From Paenibacillus terrae (GTDB lineage: Bacteria > Bacillota > Bacilli > Paenibacillales > Paenibacillaceae): a stretch of 42,590 bases of DNA. Positions 7,940 through 15,503 of this stretch are shown one piece after another (position 1 is the first letter of the stretch; each line of letters starts with the position of its first letter). The notes under the pieces are model-generated. The model was not told the DNA's origin. It saw nothing but the letters and a program-made list of their open reading frames with translations, and made no database searches. The DNA lies in the NCBI RefSeq assembly GCF_005217525.1, contig NZ_PNXQ01000014.1, forward strand, positions 230,753 through 273,342, in the 5' to 3' direction. The position numbers were made by a program, and so were the translations under genes.

Positions 7940-8830
7940 TTAATTGCGACGAGCCGTTCGCTCTATGCCATCAGCGGTTACTTTGTACAGTTGGTGCGGC
8001 AGGTCGTGTCCCATGCCGTCAACCAACATTAGCTCGGCGCCCGGGATGGCAGAAGCCGTGTCCTCGCCACACGCTGGGACGAACAGGGGATCGTCCACCC
8101 CATGAATGACAAGTGCTGGTACTTTTATGGTCGCCAGCCGCGGACGCCGGTCACCGGAGACAGCGATCGCAGCAATTTGTCGTCCGACACTGCCTGGATC
8201 GTAGGCTCGCTGGACTTCCTCCAGAATGAGCGCCCGATAAGCGTCCTCTTCAAACGGATAGCCGGTGCCGGAGATGAGTTTGGCAAAAGCGAGGCTGTGC
8301 GCCAAAAATCCTGCTTCATTCTCAAATGGGTTCGGCGCCGGTGTAGTCATCATCGCCATGACTTCCGGTGGAGATTGCGGAAGGGTGGGATTACCGGAAC
8401 TGGACATGATGGAAGTGAGTGATAAAACCCGTTCAGGGTACTCACTGGCTGCAATCTGGGCGATCATTCCGCCCATCGACCTGCCAACGAAATGTGCCCG
8501 GTCAATTGAAAGGGCGTCGAGCAGTTCGATAGCGTCGTTGGACATGTCATCAAGAGTGTAAGGGATGTCCGGTCGCTGTCCCGACATACGAGCAGTCGCC
8601 AGTGCGTCAAAATCTAGGGTCTGATAATGGCTAAAGTGCGTCGAGTAACCTACGTCGCGATTGTCAAAGCGAATCACGCGAAAGCCCCGCGCTGCTAATA
8701 TCCGACAAAACGAAACTGTCCATCGGATCATCTGGGTTCCAAGCCCGGCGATTAGGATGATAGCCTCGTCATTTTCGTTACCGAAACTGTCATAGGCCAA
8801 ATCGATGCCGTTTACTTTCAGGATGTTCAT
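7940..8830 (-). CDS. Alpha/beta hydrolase
   Basis: A 296-residue alpha/beta-hydrolase. It has the oxyanion segment IAGLGTQ, the RFDNRDVGYS region, nucleophile elbow GRSMGG, acid Asp in HGVDDPLF and catalytic His in DGMGHDLP near the C-terminus. I place the start at the ATG at 8830: the upstream in-frame TTG and ATG overlap or abut the GGAGGAGAGG ribosome site, whereas this ATG is about 10 bases after it. It follows the DUF1330 gene by 18 bases, so the two are probably one operon. Substrate unknown; the family includes esterases and lactone hydrolases. Base composition looks richer in G+C than the flanking remnants, hinting at acquisition (inference). Confidence 0.85.
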   Translation of the reverse strand: MNILKVNGIDLAYDSFGNENDEAIILIAGLGTQMIRWTVSFCRILAARGFRVIRFDNRDVGYSTHFSHYQTLDFDALATARMSGQRPDIPYTLDDMSNDAIELLDALSIDRAHFVGRSMGGMIAQIAASEYPERVLSLTSIMSSSGNPTLPQSPPEVMAMMTTPAPNPFENEAGFLAHSLAFAKLISGTGYPFEEDAYRALILEEVQRAYDPGSVGRQIAAIAVSGDRRPRLATIKVPALVIHGVDDPLFVPACGEDTASAIPGAELMLVDGMGHDLPHQLYKVTADGIERTARRN

Positions 8831-8848
8831 GATCATCCTCTCCTCCAA

Positions 8849-9289
8849 TTAATTCGATATCGGAAATTCTGTCATAGGCAGAAGGCGTGAATCTTCGATC
8901 GCTGCAGTCCGATGCCCAATACCGGCCAGGTAGTCTTGATGACTTGAAAAAGCAAGAAAAGACTGCGCACTGCTCTGGCGGATCAGCATAACAAGATCCC
9001 ATCTTTCGTCTTCGGGTCCGATAAGAAACTCTCCGCCATCGCCAAGAAACAGCACTTCACCTCCGCTTTCACGGAGAAATGGGAGGGTGTGCTCAATGTA
9101 GCGGTTGAAAGCTTCGGCACCGCTGATCGGGACCTCCGGTGTTAGTTCAGGATTGGCTGTGTAATCGGCAACGTCACGAAAACGCAGCAGGTTCAACATG
9201 ACGATGCTGCCCTCAATGCCTCGTTGCATAAACCTCATGCCAGCGCGTTGCGATGGTTCGATGTAACGAATAGATTCAAACTCTGTCAT
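8849..9289 (-). CDS. DUF1330 family protein
   Basis: A 146-residue protein of the DUF1330 dimeric alpha/beta-barrel type. Characteristic blocks are VMLNLLRFRDVADY, then SGAEAFNRYIEHTLPFL, GGEVLFLGDGGEFLIG and WDLVMLIRQSSAQSFLAF ending with a DSRLLP stretch. The function of the family is not established. It is the first gene of a leftward pair with the alpha/beta hydrolase; the ATG has an AGGAG site 8 bases upstream. The pairing of a DUF1330 protein with a hydrolase, and G+C-rich codon use relative to neighbours, suggest a transferred two-gene cassette. Confidence 0.8.
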   Translation of the reverse strand: MTEFESIRYIEPSQRAGMRFMQRGIEGSIVMLNLLRFRDVADYTANPELTPEVPISGAEAFNRYIEHTLPFLRESGGEVLFLGDGGEFLIGPEDERWDLVMLIRQSSAQSFLAFSSHQDYLAGIGHRTAAIEDSRLLPMTEFPISN

Positions 9290-9344
9290 AGCGGCTCCTT
9301 TCGTAGTTCCTTATTTAAATATTTACGCCTCCACATGCTCTCAT

Positions 9345-9956
9345 TCATAAGTTCCCTTCAGGGAATGCATTAGCGGCTAATTTTTTGACATGGTTTCTGA
9401 TATCAGGTGCCCAGTCATCGATGAAGTGGTAAAAACGATCCAAATCACCAGCATACAGTGCCCGTAGAGCTTCTTCGTATTGATGGAAGTTCCCGGCCAT
9501 AGCTGTCATGAAGTTATATGTTGCTTCTTGTGACTCTCGGATATTGCTCTGTTTTTCTCCAGCACGGCGAGCCTCATCAATGAGTTTTCGTAATGTTACC
9601 GACGCCCCTCCAGGTTGACTCTTGAGCCATTCCCAATGCCGTGGCAATAACGTAACCTCACCGGATACAACCCCCAGCTTGGGTCGACCGACCCGCCGTA
9701 TAGGCTGGTGATTCACTTCCGTACCGGGTAGGTCACCTAACTGTTCTCCTAATCGTTTAAGCACATCATCTGTCTTCTCACGAAAATCAACATCTATTGG
9801 CTTCCCTGTGGAATCGTCAAATATAAGCAACTGTGTGAGGTCTCTGTCATCCAGAGCATCCTTCACTGTAGTAACAACGTGCTGTAACGAACCACTGGCG
9901 ACGACTCCCACACCCAAAAATGCCGTGCAGTAAAAGTGCGTTAGGGCATTACTCAT
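9345..9956 (-). CDS. DUF2239 family protein
   Basis: A 203-residue protein of the DUF2239 family. Diagnostic blocks are FYCTAFLGVGVVASG, LLIFDDSTGKPIDVDF, then GRPKLGVVSGEVTLLPRHWE and PGGASVTLRKLIDEARR. A C-terminal acidic helical region ends in HFIDDWAPDIRNHVKKLAAN. Function unknown; the GRPKLG plus RHWEWL segment is conserved in the family. The start is the ATG at 9956, directly behind GAGAGGAGG; a longer frame exists but it runs through the promoter and operator. Transcription is leftward from a near-consensus promoter covered by two TACCCGGGTA palindromes, so the gene is probably tightly repressed. Confidence 0.85.
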   Translation of the reverse strand: MSNALTHFYCTAFLGVGVVASGSLQHVVTTVKDALDDRDLTQLLIFDDSTGKPIDVDFREKTDDVLKRLGEQLGDLPGTEVNHQPIRRVGRPKLGVVSGEVTLLPRHWEWLKSQPGGASVTLRKLIDEARRAGEKQSNIRESQEATYNFMTAMAGNFHQYEEALRALYAGDLDRFYHFIDDWAPDIRNHVKKLAANAFPEGNL

Positions 9957-9984
9957 GCTGACCTCCTCTCTGATTGCCTCACCA

Positions 9985-10013
9985 ATTATACCCGGGTAAA
10001 AATAAAAAATCAA
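9985..10013 (-). promoter_or_regulatory. Near-consensus sigma-A promoter of the DUF2239 gene
   Basis: On the minus strand the -35 box TTGATT (10013-10008) and -10 box TATAAT (9990-9985) are separated by exactly 17 bases. Both boxes overlap the TACCCGGGTA palindromes, which fits repression by blocking RNA polymerase. Confidence 0.75.
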
Positions 10014-10037
10014 TATTACCCGGGTAATATTGATTTT
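9989..10037. promoter_or_regulatory. Double palindromic operator (two TACCCGGGTA cores)
   Basis: The core TACCCGGGTA occurs at 9989-9998 and again at 10017-10026, centres 28 bp apart. The second core is the middle of a perfect 32-bp palindrome (10006-10037; left half AAAATCAATATTACCC). The sites flank and overlap the -10 and -35 boxes of the DUF2239 gene and also lie just ahead of a truncated divergent reading frame at 10061. The pattern is typical of dimeric repressors of TetR or MarR type; the regulator itself is not visible in this window. Confidence 0.8.
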
Positions 10038-10060
10038 ATCGTTCGTTATGGAGGAAATAA

Positions 10061-10108
10061 ATGCAAAAGACGCGGCCTAAGAGGACCGCGCTGTTGAGGG
10101 CTAAGTGA
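10061..10108 (+). pseudogene. Truncated 5' end of a divergent gene, possibly the repressor
   Basis: An ATG with a good GGAGG site 6 bases upstream opens 15 codons (MQKTRPKRTALLRAK) and then stops at TGA. The basic start resembles the N-terminus of small DNA-binding regulators, and its position next to the palindromic operator suggests it was the autoregulated repressor of the DUF2239 gene. The stop falls where sequence of a recombinase fragment begins, so the gene appears cut off by rearrangement. The regulator identity is inference. Confidence 0.4.
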
Positions 10109-10274
10109 AATACTGTTTTAATGCATAGCAATAAGTCTTTAGTGTGTTGTTGCTTTTACCTGTCTGATCGAGGTGTTTTAAATACTTCATCACAGGAACA
10201 ACTGGAACTCCTACCTCATCCAACAGCAAATATCTCTTTTTATTATCATTAAGAATTACTTCCTGTACTCTCAC
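10101..10274 (-). pseudogene. Tyrosine recombinase (Tn554 TnpA-like) N-terminal fragment
   Basis: Leftward from a GTG at 10274 (GGGAG site 7 bases upstream), 57 residues are read before TAG: MRVQEVILNDNKKRYLLLDE, then PVVPVMKYLKHLDQTGKSNN and TLKTYCYALKQYF. This is the SAM-like core-binding start of tyrosine recombinases and most resembles TnpA of Tn554-type transposons, which are normally about 360 residues. The catalytic domain (Arg, His, Tyr) is missing. Its truncated end abuts the truncated end of the divergent frame at 10061-10108, marking a deletion or insertion joint. Confidence 0.65.
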
Positions 10275-10319
10275 AATGCCACTCCCAAAGAAAGCATTTA
10301 TCCTCAATATATTAAATAA

Positions 10320-10833
10320 TTTATACTAAACTTTAAAGCTATAGTTAATATTTCTTTTAAACAAAAAATAGAGGAGATTAGTACATATAATGAACTAACC
10401 ATTGAGCGGTATGGGATTACAGGTAATTGTTTTGACTTAGCGATATGGCTGCTGCACGAATTTAAAAAAGAAGGAATTGAGGCTTATCCCATCGGCCATG
10501 ATTTGGGGACAGCAGAGGCGCACGTCGCTGTAATCGCTAAAAACGAAGATGGCAGACGTTATTTATGCGACTTGGGAGACCAATGGCTGATTCCAGTATT
10601 AGTAGATGCAGATCATCCAAGCTTTACATCAGAGAAATTAACAGGCTTTTTTCCAGCAGCAGATATTGAGGTTCAACCGCATCAGGATGCAGTTACAATC
10701 TTATATCACAGACCTAATGGTAAAATGAGTCGTCAGAAGTTCGATCTTGCATCCAAAGATATATGACTCAGTATGCAGAGATGACTATAACTCGTTCTTA
10801 GATGGTGCCTGTATGGTTTGTAAATATAAATAA
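10320..10833 (+). pseudogene. Arylamine N-acetyltransferase/transglutaminase-like protein, truncated and frameshifted
   Basis: The frame is open from 10320 without a plausible start. It encodes ERYGITGNCFDLAIWLLHEF with a Cys in the catalytic position, then GTAEAHVAVI with a His and RRYLCDLGDQWLIP with an Asp. This Cys-His-Asp order is that of the arylamine N-acetyltransferase/transglutaminase fold. The frame stops at 10764-10766, but the +1 frame continues as DSVCRDDYNSFLDGACMVCK to a TAA at 10831-10833, suggesting a one-base indel near 10755-10762. The 5' end seems lost. An alternative is a functional short version starting at the ATG at 10503, but that would lack the catalytic Cys. Confidence 0.55.
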
Positions 10834-10879
10834 CTCAACGACTTATATGAATATGTAAAATACTTTTGGATATTGAATC

Positions 10880-11030
10880 ATGCTGAGAAACGCAGCGAGT
10901 GGATGGATTTTGGAGAAGCGAAGCGTTCGCCTTTGCCGGGGGACTCTAACCTTAAATTCTAATCCAAAAGAACCCCCTGACAACGGCGATCGGAAAAACC
11001 ATCCACTTGCGGATTGGTCTTCCTCAGCAT
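10880..11030. repeat. Large imperfect hairpin repeat element, copy 1
   Basis: ATGCTGAG (10880-10887) pairs with CTCAGCAT (11023-11030); AGTGGATGG (10898-10906) with CCATCCACT (10999-11007); GGGGG near 10938-10942 with CCCCC near 10973-10977. Between the stems are blocks GAAGCGTTCGCCTTTGCC and GGCGATCGGAA that recur in a second element at 17890-17994. It lies between an acetyltransferase-like remnant and the 3' end of nrdF and fills most of the gap from 10834 to 11065; no gene is seen there. Confidence 0.7.
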
Positions 11031-11065
11031 CACCTAAACAAACTATTTTCACATATTCCTATTAT

Positions 11066-12031
11066 CTACACTCCAAAATTAAAATCATCATCAGTCAGCG
11101 GCTCCACATTCATTGCACGCACGTAGCCGTTTCCTTTTTTAGAAAAGAAATCATGCTGCTTGGTGTGAGTGCTGATGCCGTTGATTACAATTGGATTGAC
11201 TTCTTCTTCTTCAAACAGTGGATCAAAGCCCAGGTTCATCATAGCCTTATTGGCGTTGTAGCGTAAAAAGACTTTGACATCGTCCACCAGCCCGATGGGA
11301 GCATAAATTTGCTCGGTGTATTGTTCCTCGTTATTGTGCAAGTAGCGCAGCAACCCTACCAGCGTCTGGTACAGATCCCGTTGCTCTTCCTCGTCCAGCT
11401 CTGCATAAATCTCCTGTGCCAGCACACCCACATAAACACCGTGAATACTTTCGTCCCGTAAAATCAAGTCGATAATTTCTCCGCTGCATGTCATCTTGCC
11501 CTGACCCGCCAGATAGAGAGGATAGAAGAAGCCGCTATAAAATAAATAGCTTTCTAACAGCACAGACGCTGCCATAGCGAGATACAAGTCTTTTGGTGTA
11601 TGAATATTCAAATAATACTGACGAATGGTTTCCGCCTTGGTCTGAAGATACGGATTTTCCTCTACCCAACGGAATATATCATCGATCTCTTCCGTAGAAG
11701 CTAGGGTTGTAAAAATGCTGCTGTACGACTTCGCATGAATTTGCTCCATCATCGCCATAAAGCTTAGTACAGCTTTGCGTTGCAGCCCGTCCACATGCTC
11801 CATAATTTGCGGCATACCTATGCCGCCTTGAATCGTATCCAGCAACGTTAAGCCGCCTAATACTTTCATATAGGCTTCTTTTTCAATATCACTGAGGGTT
11901 ACCCAGCTCATTTTATCGTCGGACAGCGGAATTTCATCATCCGTCCAAAATTGCATAATGTTCTGATTCCAGAACATCAGTGTAAAATCATCGTCCGAGC
12001 GATTCCAGTTTACAGCTTGTATACCTGTCAT
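11066..12031 (-). CDS. nrdF: Ribonucleoside-diphosphate reductase class Ib, beta subunit NrdF
   Basis: Small subunit that holds the dimetal-tyrosyl radical used by NrdE to make deoxyribonucleotides. The 321 residues match the usual NrdF length. Metal ligands are visible: Asp65 (LLDTIQGG), Glu96 and His99 ([10 protein letters not shown]), Glu160 (LLESYLFY), Glu194 and His197 (RDESIHGVY). The radical tyrosine is probably Tyr103. The C-terminal tail ends in an acidic DDDFNFGV that should dock on NrdE. The ATG is preceded by AAGGGAG. It is the last gene of the leftward nrdI-nrdE-nrdF operon, separated from nrdE by 207 bases that contain a long hairpin. Confidence 0.96.
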   Translation of the reverse strand: MTGIQAVNWNRSDDDFTLMFWNQNIMQFWTDDEIPLSDDKMSWVTLSDIEKEAYMKVLGGLTLLDTIQGGIGMPQIMEHVDGLQRKAVLSFMAMMEQIHAKSYSSIFTTLASTEEIDDIFRWVEENPYLQTKAETIRQYYLNIHTPKDLYLAMAASVLLESYLFYSGFFYPLYLAGQGKMTCSGEIIDLILRDESIHGVYVGVLAQEIYAELDEEEQRDLYQTLVGLLRYLHNNEEQYTEQIYAPIGLVDDVKVFLRYNANKAMMNLGFDPLFEEEEVNPIVINGISTHTKQHDFFSKKGNGYVRAMNVEPLTDDDFNFGV

Positions 12032-12116
12032 TGTTTAGCATTCTCCCTTCAGCTTCCGAGATTTCCTAGAGTCATAACGAAATGACATAGGCGAATCATC
12101 GTATGCTTGACATACG

Positions 12117-12182
12117 GAAGCTGCATCCGCGAGGCCGTGTCCCAACCCATAAAGGGCGGAACATCACGCTGGATACAGCTTC
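12117..12182 (-). other. Intercistronic hairpin between nrdE and nrdF
   Basis: GAAGCTGCATCC (12117-12128) and GGATACAGCTTC (12171-12182) pair over 12 bases with a single wobble or mismatch. On the transcribed strand the interior folds further (CGTGATGTTCCGCCC against GGGTTGGGACACG). No T run follows in the leftward direction, so it does not look like a terminator. It may be a processing or stability element, or an inserted repeat. Confidence 0.55.
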
Positions 12183-12238
12183 TAATGAAAAGCATCGATA
12201 TATATGAGGACTTCTAATGTTAATTTATGAGTACGGTC

Positions 12239-14323
12239 TTAGATCGAGCAGGTGAGGCACTCTTCTACAGACAGCTTTTTGGTACGTGTGTAGTACAACG
12301 ATTTGAGTCCTTTGTGAGCAGCATACAGATAGCAACGTGCCAATTGGCGTGTAGTCACGTCACTGTTCACATGAAGCACGGTTGAAATTCCTTGATCCAC
12401 GTGAGGCTGAATTTCTGCAATCAGGTCAAGCACTTTGAATTGATCCATTTGATACGCGGATTTATAAAAGAACACATTATCTCTTTGCAAGTAAGGCATT
12501 GGATAATAGGTCGTCGAGTTCGCATAGGTACGTGTTTCAATTTGTTCCACGATAGGCATTACGCTGGACGTCGCATTTTGAATATATGAAATGCTGGCCG
12601 TCGGCGCAATCGCCATACGGTACGCGTGATACAGGCCGTTCTTCTGCACATCTGCTTTCAGCTTGTCCCAATCCTCTGGAGAAGGAATATAAATACCGCC
12701 AAATAGCTCTTGTACGCGTTCCGTTGTCGGACGGTAATCGGTGTTCAGATAACGGTCAAAATACACCCCAGTCGCGTAATCCGATTCCTCAAAGCCATAA
12801 AAGCTTTGTCCGGCCGCTTGCGCGATCTCCATGCTCTTCTCCAGCGAGTGATAGTTCATCGTCATAAAGAAGGTACGGACAAAATCCTTCGCTTCGTTGC
12901 TTTCATAAGCAATTTTGTTCTTGGCAAGGTAGCCGTGCAGGTTCATGACACCCAGACCGACAGAATGCATCTCACGGTTTGCCTTGGCAACACCCGGCGC
13001 GTTTGCGACTTGAGTCATATCGCTGACCGAGGTCAGGGCAATCATCCCCTCGTGAACGGATTCGCGGATTTTGCCATGCTCCATCACATTTACAATGTTG
13101 AGAGAAGCCAGATTACAGCTGATATCCCGACGGATTGTATCCTGTTGGCCGTAATCTGTAATTTCAGAGGTTTCCTGTAATTGGAAAATTTCTGTGCACA
13201 GGTTCGACATTTTAACCTGACCTACGTTTTTAAGGGCATGTGCTTGATTCGCGTTACTTTTGTTCATCATGTATGGATAGCCGGATTCCAGCTGGATCAT
13301 GGCAATTTTGGTCAACATGTCACGCGCGCTCATCGCAACCTTTTTCTTCACCCGGTCGTCAGCGAGCAATGTATCGTACATTTCATCCAGATCCATATCG
13401 TCCAGATGCGTACCGTAAGCCTTGTACACACTATAAGGAGCGAATACATGCAGCGGCTCATTATCCTGAGCCAGCTTATAAAAGCGGTTCGGAACAATCA
13501 GTCCGATGGAGAGTGTCTTGAGGCGTACTCTTTCGTCGGCATTGATTTTTTTACTATCCAGGAACTCCAGTACATCCCAACCGAAAATGTTGTAGTATGC
13601 AGCACCGGACCCTTTACGTTGACCCATCTGATCCGCGTAGGAGAAGCCGTCCTCCATCAGTTTCAGCACAGGCATAATGCCTTTAGCCGCGCCCTCCACA
13701 CCTTTAATCGCTTCGCCACGTGACCGCAGTTTCGACAGGTTGACCGCGACACCGCCGCCGATTTTGGACAACTGCATGCAAGTGTTCAGCACGTAGTTGA
13801 TCGAGTTGAGAGAGTCGTCCATTTCGAGCAGGAAGCAGGATACCAATTCCCCACGACGGCTTTTGCCTGCATTCAGGAAGGTTGGTGTTGCCGGCTGGAG
13901 ACGCTGCTCCATCATCGAGCGGGACAACAAGCGCGCTGTATCGGCGTTACCGCGTCCCAAATGCAGGGCGACGACCGCTACCCGGTCAGGATAGTGCTCC
14001 AGATAAACCTTACGGTCATTGCTTTTCACTGCATAATCCGTATAAAACTTGGATGCTGCCATATAGGAAGGGAATTTAAAATGATAACTATGAGTGATAT
14101 GGAAAATATCCTTAATTTCGTCAGCTGTATAGCTACTATAGAAATTTTCGTAATAATCATTCTCAATCATGTAGAGCACTTGAGCCGCTGGATCTGCAAA
14201 CTTCAAGCTCCGTTCTTCGACTTCCTTCATAAACTCTTCTACAGCCTCTTGGTCCTTTTCCAATTGGAAAAAGCCATCTGTATCGCGTTTCATCAACATG
14301 TTGTTCAGTTCAATATGCCGCAA
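12239..14323 (-). CDS. nrdE: Ribonucleoside-diphosphate reductase class Ib, alpha subunit NrdE
   Basis: Catalytic subunit reducing NDPs to dNDPs. The 694 residues match the class Ib length, without an N-terminal ATP-cone of the class Ia kind. Visible elements: active-site Cys163 in GELVSCFLLEM, the GGGVAVNLSKLR segment, the radical-site NLCTEI motif and the C-terminal redox pair in ECLTCSI. The start is a TTG at 14323, preceded by a GGGGGTGAG site and overlapping the 3' end of nrdI by 14 bases, which implies translational coupling. The conserved HIELNN residues right after the TTG argue against the downstream ATG. Confidence 0.96.
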   Translation of the reverse strand: MRHIELNNMLMKRDTDGFFQLEKDQEAVEEFMKEVEERSLKFADPAAQVLYMIENDYYENFYSSYTADEIKDIFHITHSYHFKFPSYMAASKFYTDYAVKSNDRKVYLEHYPDRVAVVALHLGRGNADTARLLSRSMMEQRLQPATPTFLNAGKSRRGELVSCFLLEMDDSLNSINYVLNTCMQLSKIGGGVAVNLSKLRSRGEAIKGVEGAAKGIMPVLKLMEDGFSYADQMGQRKGSGAAYYNIFGWDVLEFLDSKKINADERVRLKTLSIGLIVPNRFYKLAQDNEPLHVFAPYSVYKAYGTHLDDMDLDEMYDTLLADDRVKKKVAMSARDMLTKIAMIQLESGYPYMMNKSNANQAHALKNVGQVKMSNLCTEIFQLQETSEITDYGQQDTIRRDISCNLASLNIVNVMEHGKIRESVHEGMIALTSVSDMTQVANAPGVAKANREMHSVGLGVMNLHGYLAKNKIAYESNEAKDFVRTFFMTMNYHSLEKSMEIAQAAGQSFYGFEESDYATGVYFDRYLNTDYRPTTERVQELFGGIYIPSPEDWDKLKADVQKNGLYHAYRMAIAPTASISYIQNATSSVMPIVEQIETRTYANSTTYYPMPYLQRDNVFFYKSAYQMDQFKVLDLIAEIQPHVDQGISTVLHVNSDVTTRQLARCYLYAAHKGLKSLYYTRTKKLSVEECLTCSI

Positions 14324-14669
14324 CTCGGCTCACCCCCTGTTTGAAACGCTCTACATCGCCGAACGTTCCGGATAATTCAAATTTACTGATGACAGGCACG
14401 TTGTAATGGTCGGAGATCAAATCCGCGCTTTTGGCAAAGCTCTCGCCCCAGTTACGGTTGCCGCTGGCAGCCACACCCACGAGGTTTTGAGCATTTTTTT
14501 GCAAAAAGGAAGATACCCTCTCAGGTATCTGTCCAAACCCCGTTGTATATGTAATGAGTACGTATGGTTCCTCTATAGTCATTTGCTCCTGGATTTGGAC
14601 CGCCGGAAGCTTGAGCTTCCCGATAAATCTTTTTACATTGCCGGTCTTGGAATCATAAGCAATCAGCAT
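14310..14669 (-). CDS. nrdI: NrdI flavodoxin-like activator of class Ib ribonucleotide reductase
   Basis: A 119-residue flavodoxin-like protein that supplies the oxidant for assembly of the Mn-tyrosyl radical in NrdF. The FMN loop is MLIAYDSKTGNVKRF; the 60s region VLITYTTGFGQIPERV and GVAASGNRNWGESFA are typical of NrdI. I place the start at 14669, 8 bases after AAGGAGG; the ATG at 14678 abuts that site, and the longer frame to 14765 has no support. It is first in the nrdI-nrdE-nrdF operon and overlaps nrdE by 14 bases. Tandem NrdR boxes lie upstream. Confidence 0.93.
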   Translation of the reverse strand: MLIAYDSKTGNVKRFIGKLKLPAVQIQEQMTIEEPYVLITYTTGFGQIPERVSSFLQKNAQNLVGVAASGNRNWGESFAKSADLISDHYNVPVISKFELSGTFGDVERFKQGVSRVAAY

Positions 14670-14836
14670 TGTATTCATCCTCCTTGACATTTGGCAAAAC
14701 AGCATCTGCCCAAGGCTCGAAATCCTGTAAAGATTCGCAACCCCTTGCTGGCTGTACTTCGCCAAAATTTTTACGCTATTTATATCGGTTCTTCCATATC
14801 TGTATTTTCAAGATATATGTGTAAAATACGCGTTGC

Positions 14837-14883
14837 ACACTATATTTAGAGTACGATTTCTATTTTATATCTATATATAGGTG
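14837..14883 (-). promoter_or_regulatory. Tandem NrdR boxes controlling nrdIEF
   Basis: Two 16-bp boxes match the NrdR consensus pattern ACAC-TATATATA-GTGT. ACACTATATTTAGAGT lies at 14837-14852 and TATCTATATATAGGTG at 14868-14883. Their CTATATNTAG cores are 31 bp apart, the three-helical-turn spacing usual for NrdR, which binds with ATP or dATP and represses ribonucleotide reductase genes. They lie about 170-215 bases upstream of the nrdI start. The exact leftward promoter could not be fixed. The remaining sequence from 14670 to 15073 shows no gene. Confidence 0.82.
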
Positions 14884-15073
14884 AGGTCAATCACTTTTAA
14901 AAGGTTGGGCACAAGGATTGGGGGCAAGTCCAAGCGGGGTGCGGGATAAGCAGAATAACTTTTTTTTTCGTGCGAATTTTACAATTGTACTGGAGTTTTG
15001 AAGGATGAAGATGTACGATTTGTCAATAGGAGATACTGAGGTAAATCTACCTTTTACTGTAGGGGGAATACGT

Positions 15074-15439
15074 ATGATGGGAAATGGATTTATGGATTCA
15101 GGGTCGTTTGATGCCATATTTTTTATCGTTTTTGGAATCATTGCAATTGGATTTATTGCTATCATTGCCAAGGCAATCGGTACAGGGCTTTCGAATCAAG
15201 CCGCTGAGTTGGAGCAACGTTCATGCAAGGTGGTGGACAAGAGAACGAGGGTTCACGGGGGCTCAGGCGATTTTTCAGCTTCGACAGATTATTATGTTAC
15301 CTTTGAGTTTGACGGGGGCGAGCGTAAGGAGCTGGAGGTGAAGGATAGGGATTTTGGAATGATTGTCACTGGAGATCGTGGGGAGCTTCGTTATAAAGGG
15401 ACACGTTTTCAGGAGTTCGTGAGAGTGATGGAAGCGTAA
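15074..15439 (+). CDS. DUF2500 family membrane protein
   Basis: A 121-residue protein with one N-terminal membrane segment (AIFFIVFGIIAIGFIAIIAK) and an extracytoplasmic or cytosolic domain of about 90 residues resembling DUF2500. It contains KVVDKRTRVHGGSG, then STDYYVTFEFDGGERKELEV, GMIVTGDRGELRYKGTRF and a terminal EFVRV. Function unknown. I chose the ATG at 15074 because AGGGGG lies 7 bases upstream and it starts the protein just before the membrane segment. An in-frame start at 15005 would add 23 residues and cannot be excluded. It is divergent from nrdI. Confidence 0.78.
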   Translation: MMGNGFMDSGSFDAIFFIVFGIIAIGFIAIIAKAIGTGLSNQAAELEQRSCKVVDKRTRVHGGSGDFSASTDYYVTFEFDGGERKELEVKDRDFGMIVTGDRGELRYKGTRFQEFVRVMEA

Positions 15440-15503
15440 GCCACATTAGCTGGGAGCGGGTCGTTGCCAGGATACCATTACATTACTGGAGGGAAGATGT
15501 AAT

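Noticed and set aside
10880..11266. 128-residue frame across the hairpin repeat and nrdF 3' end
   Set aside because: It covers the repeat element and is antisense to nrdF; no ribosome site.
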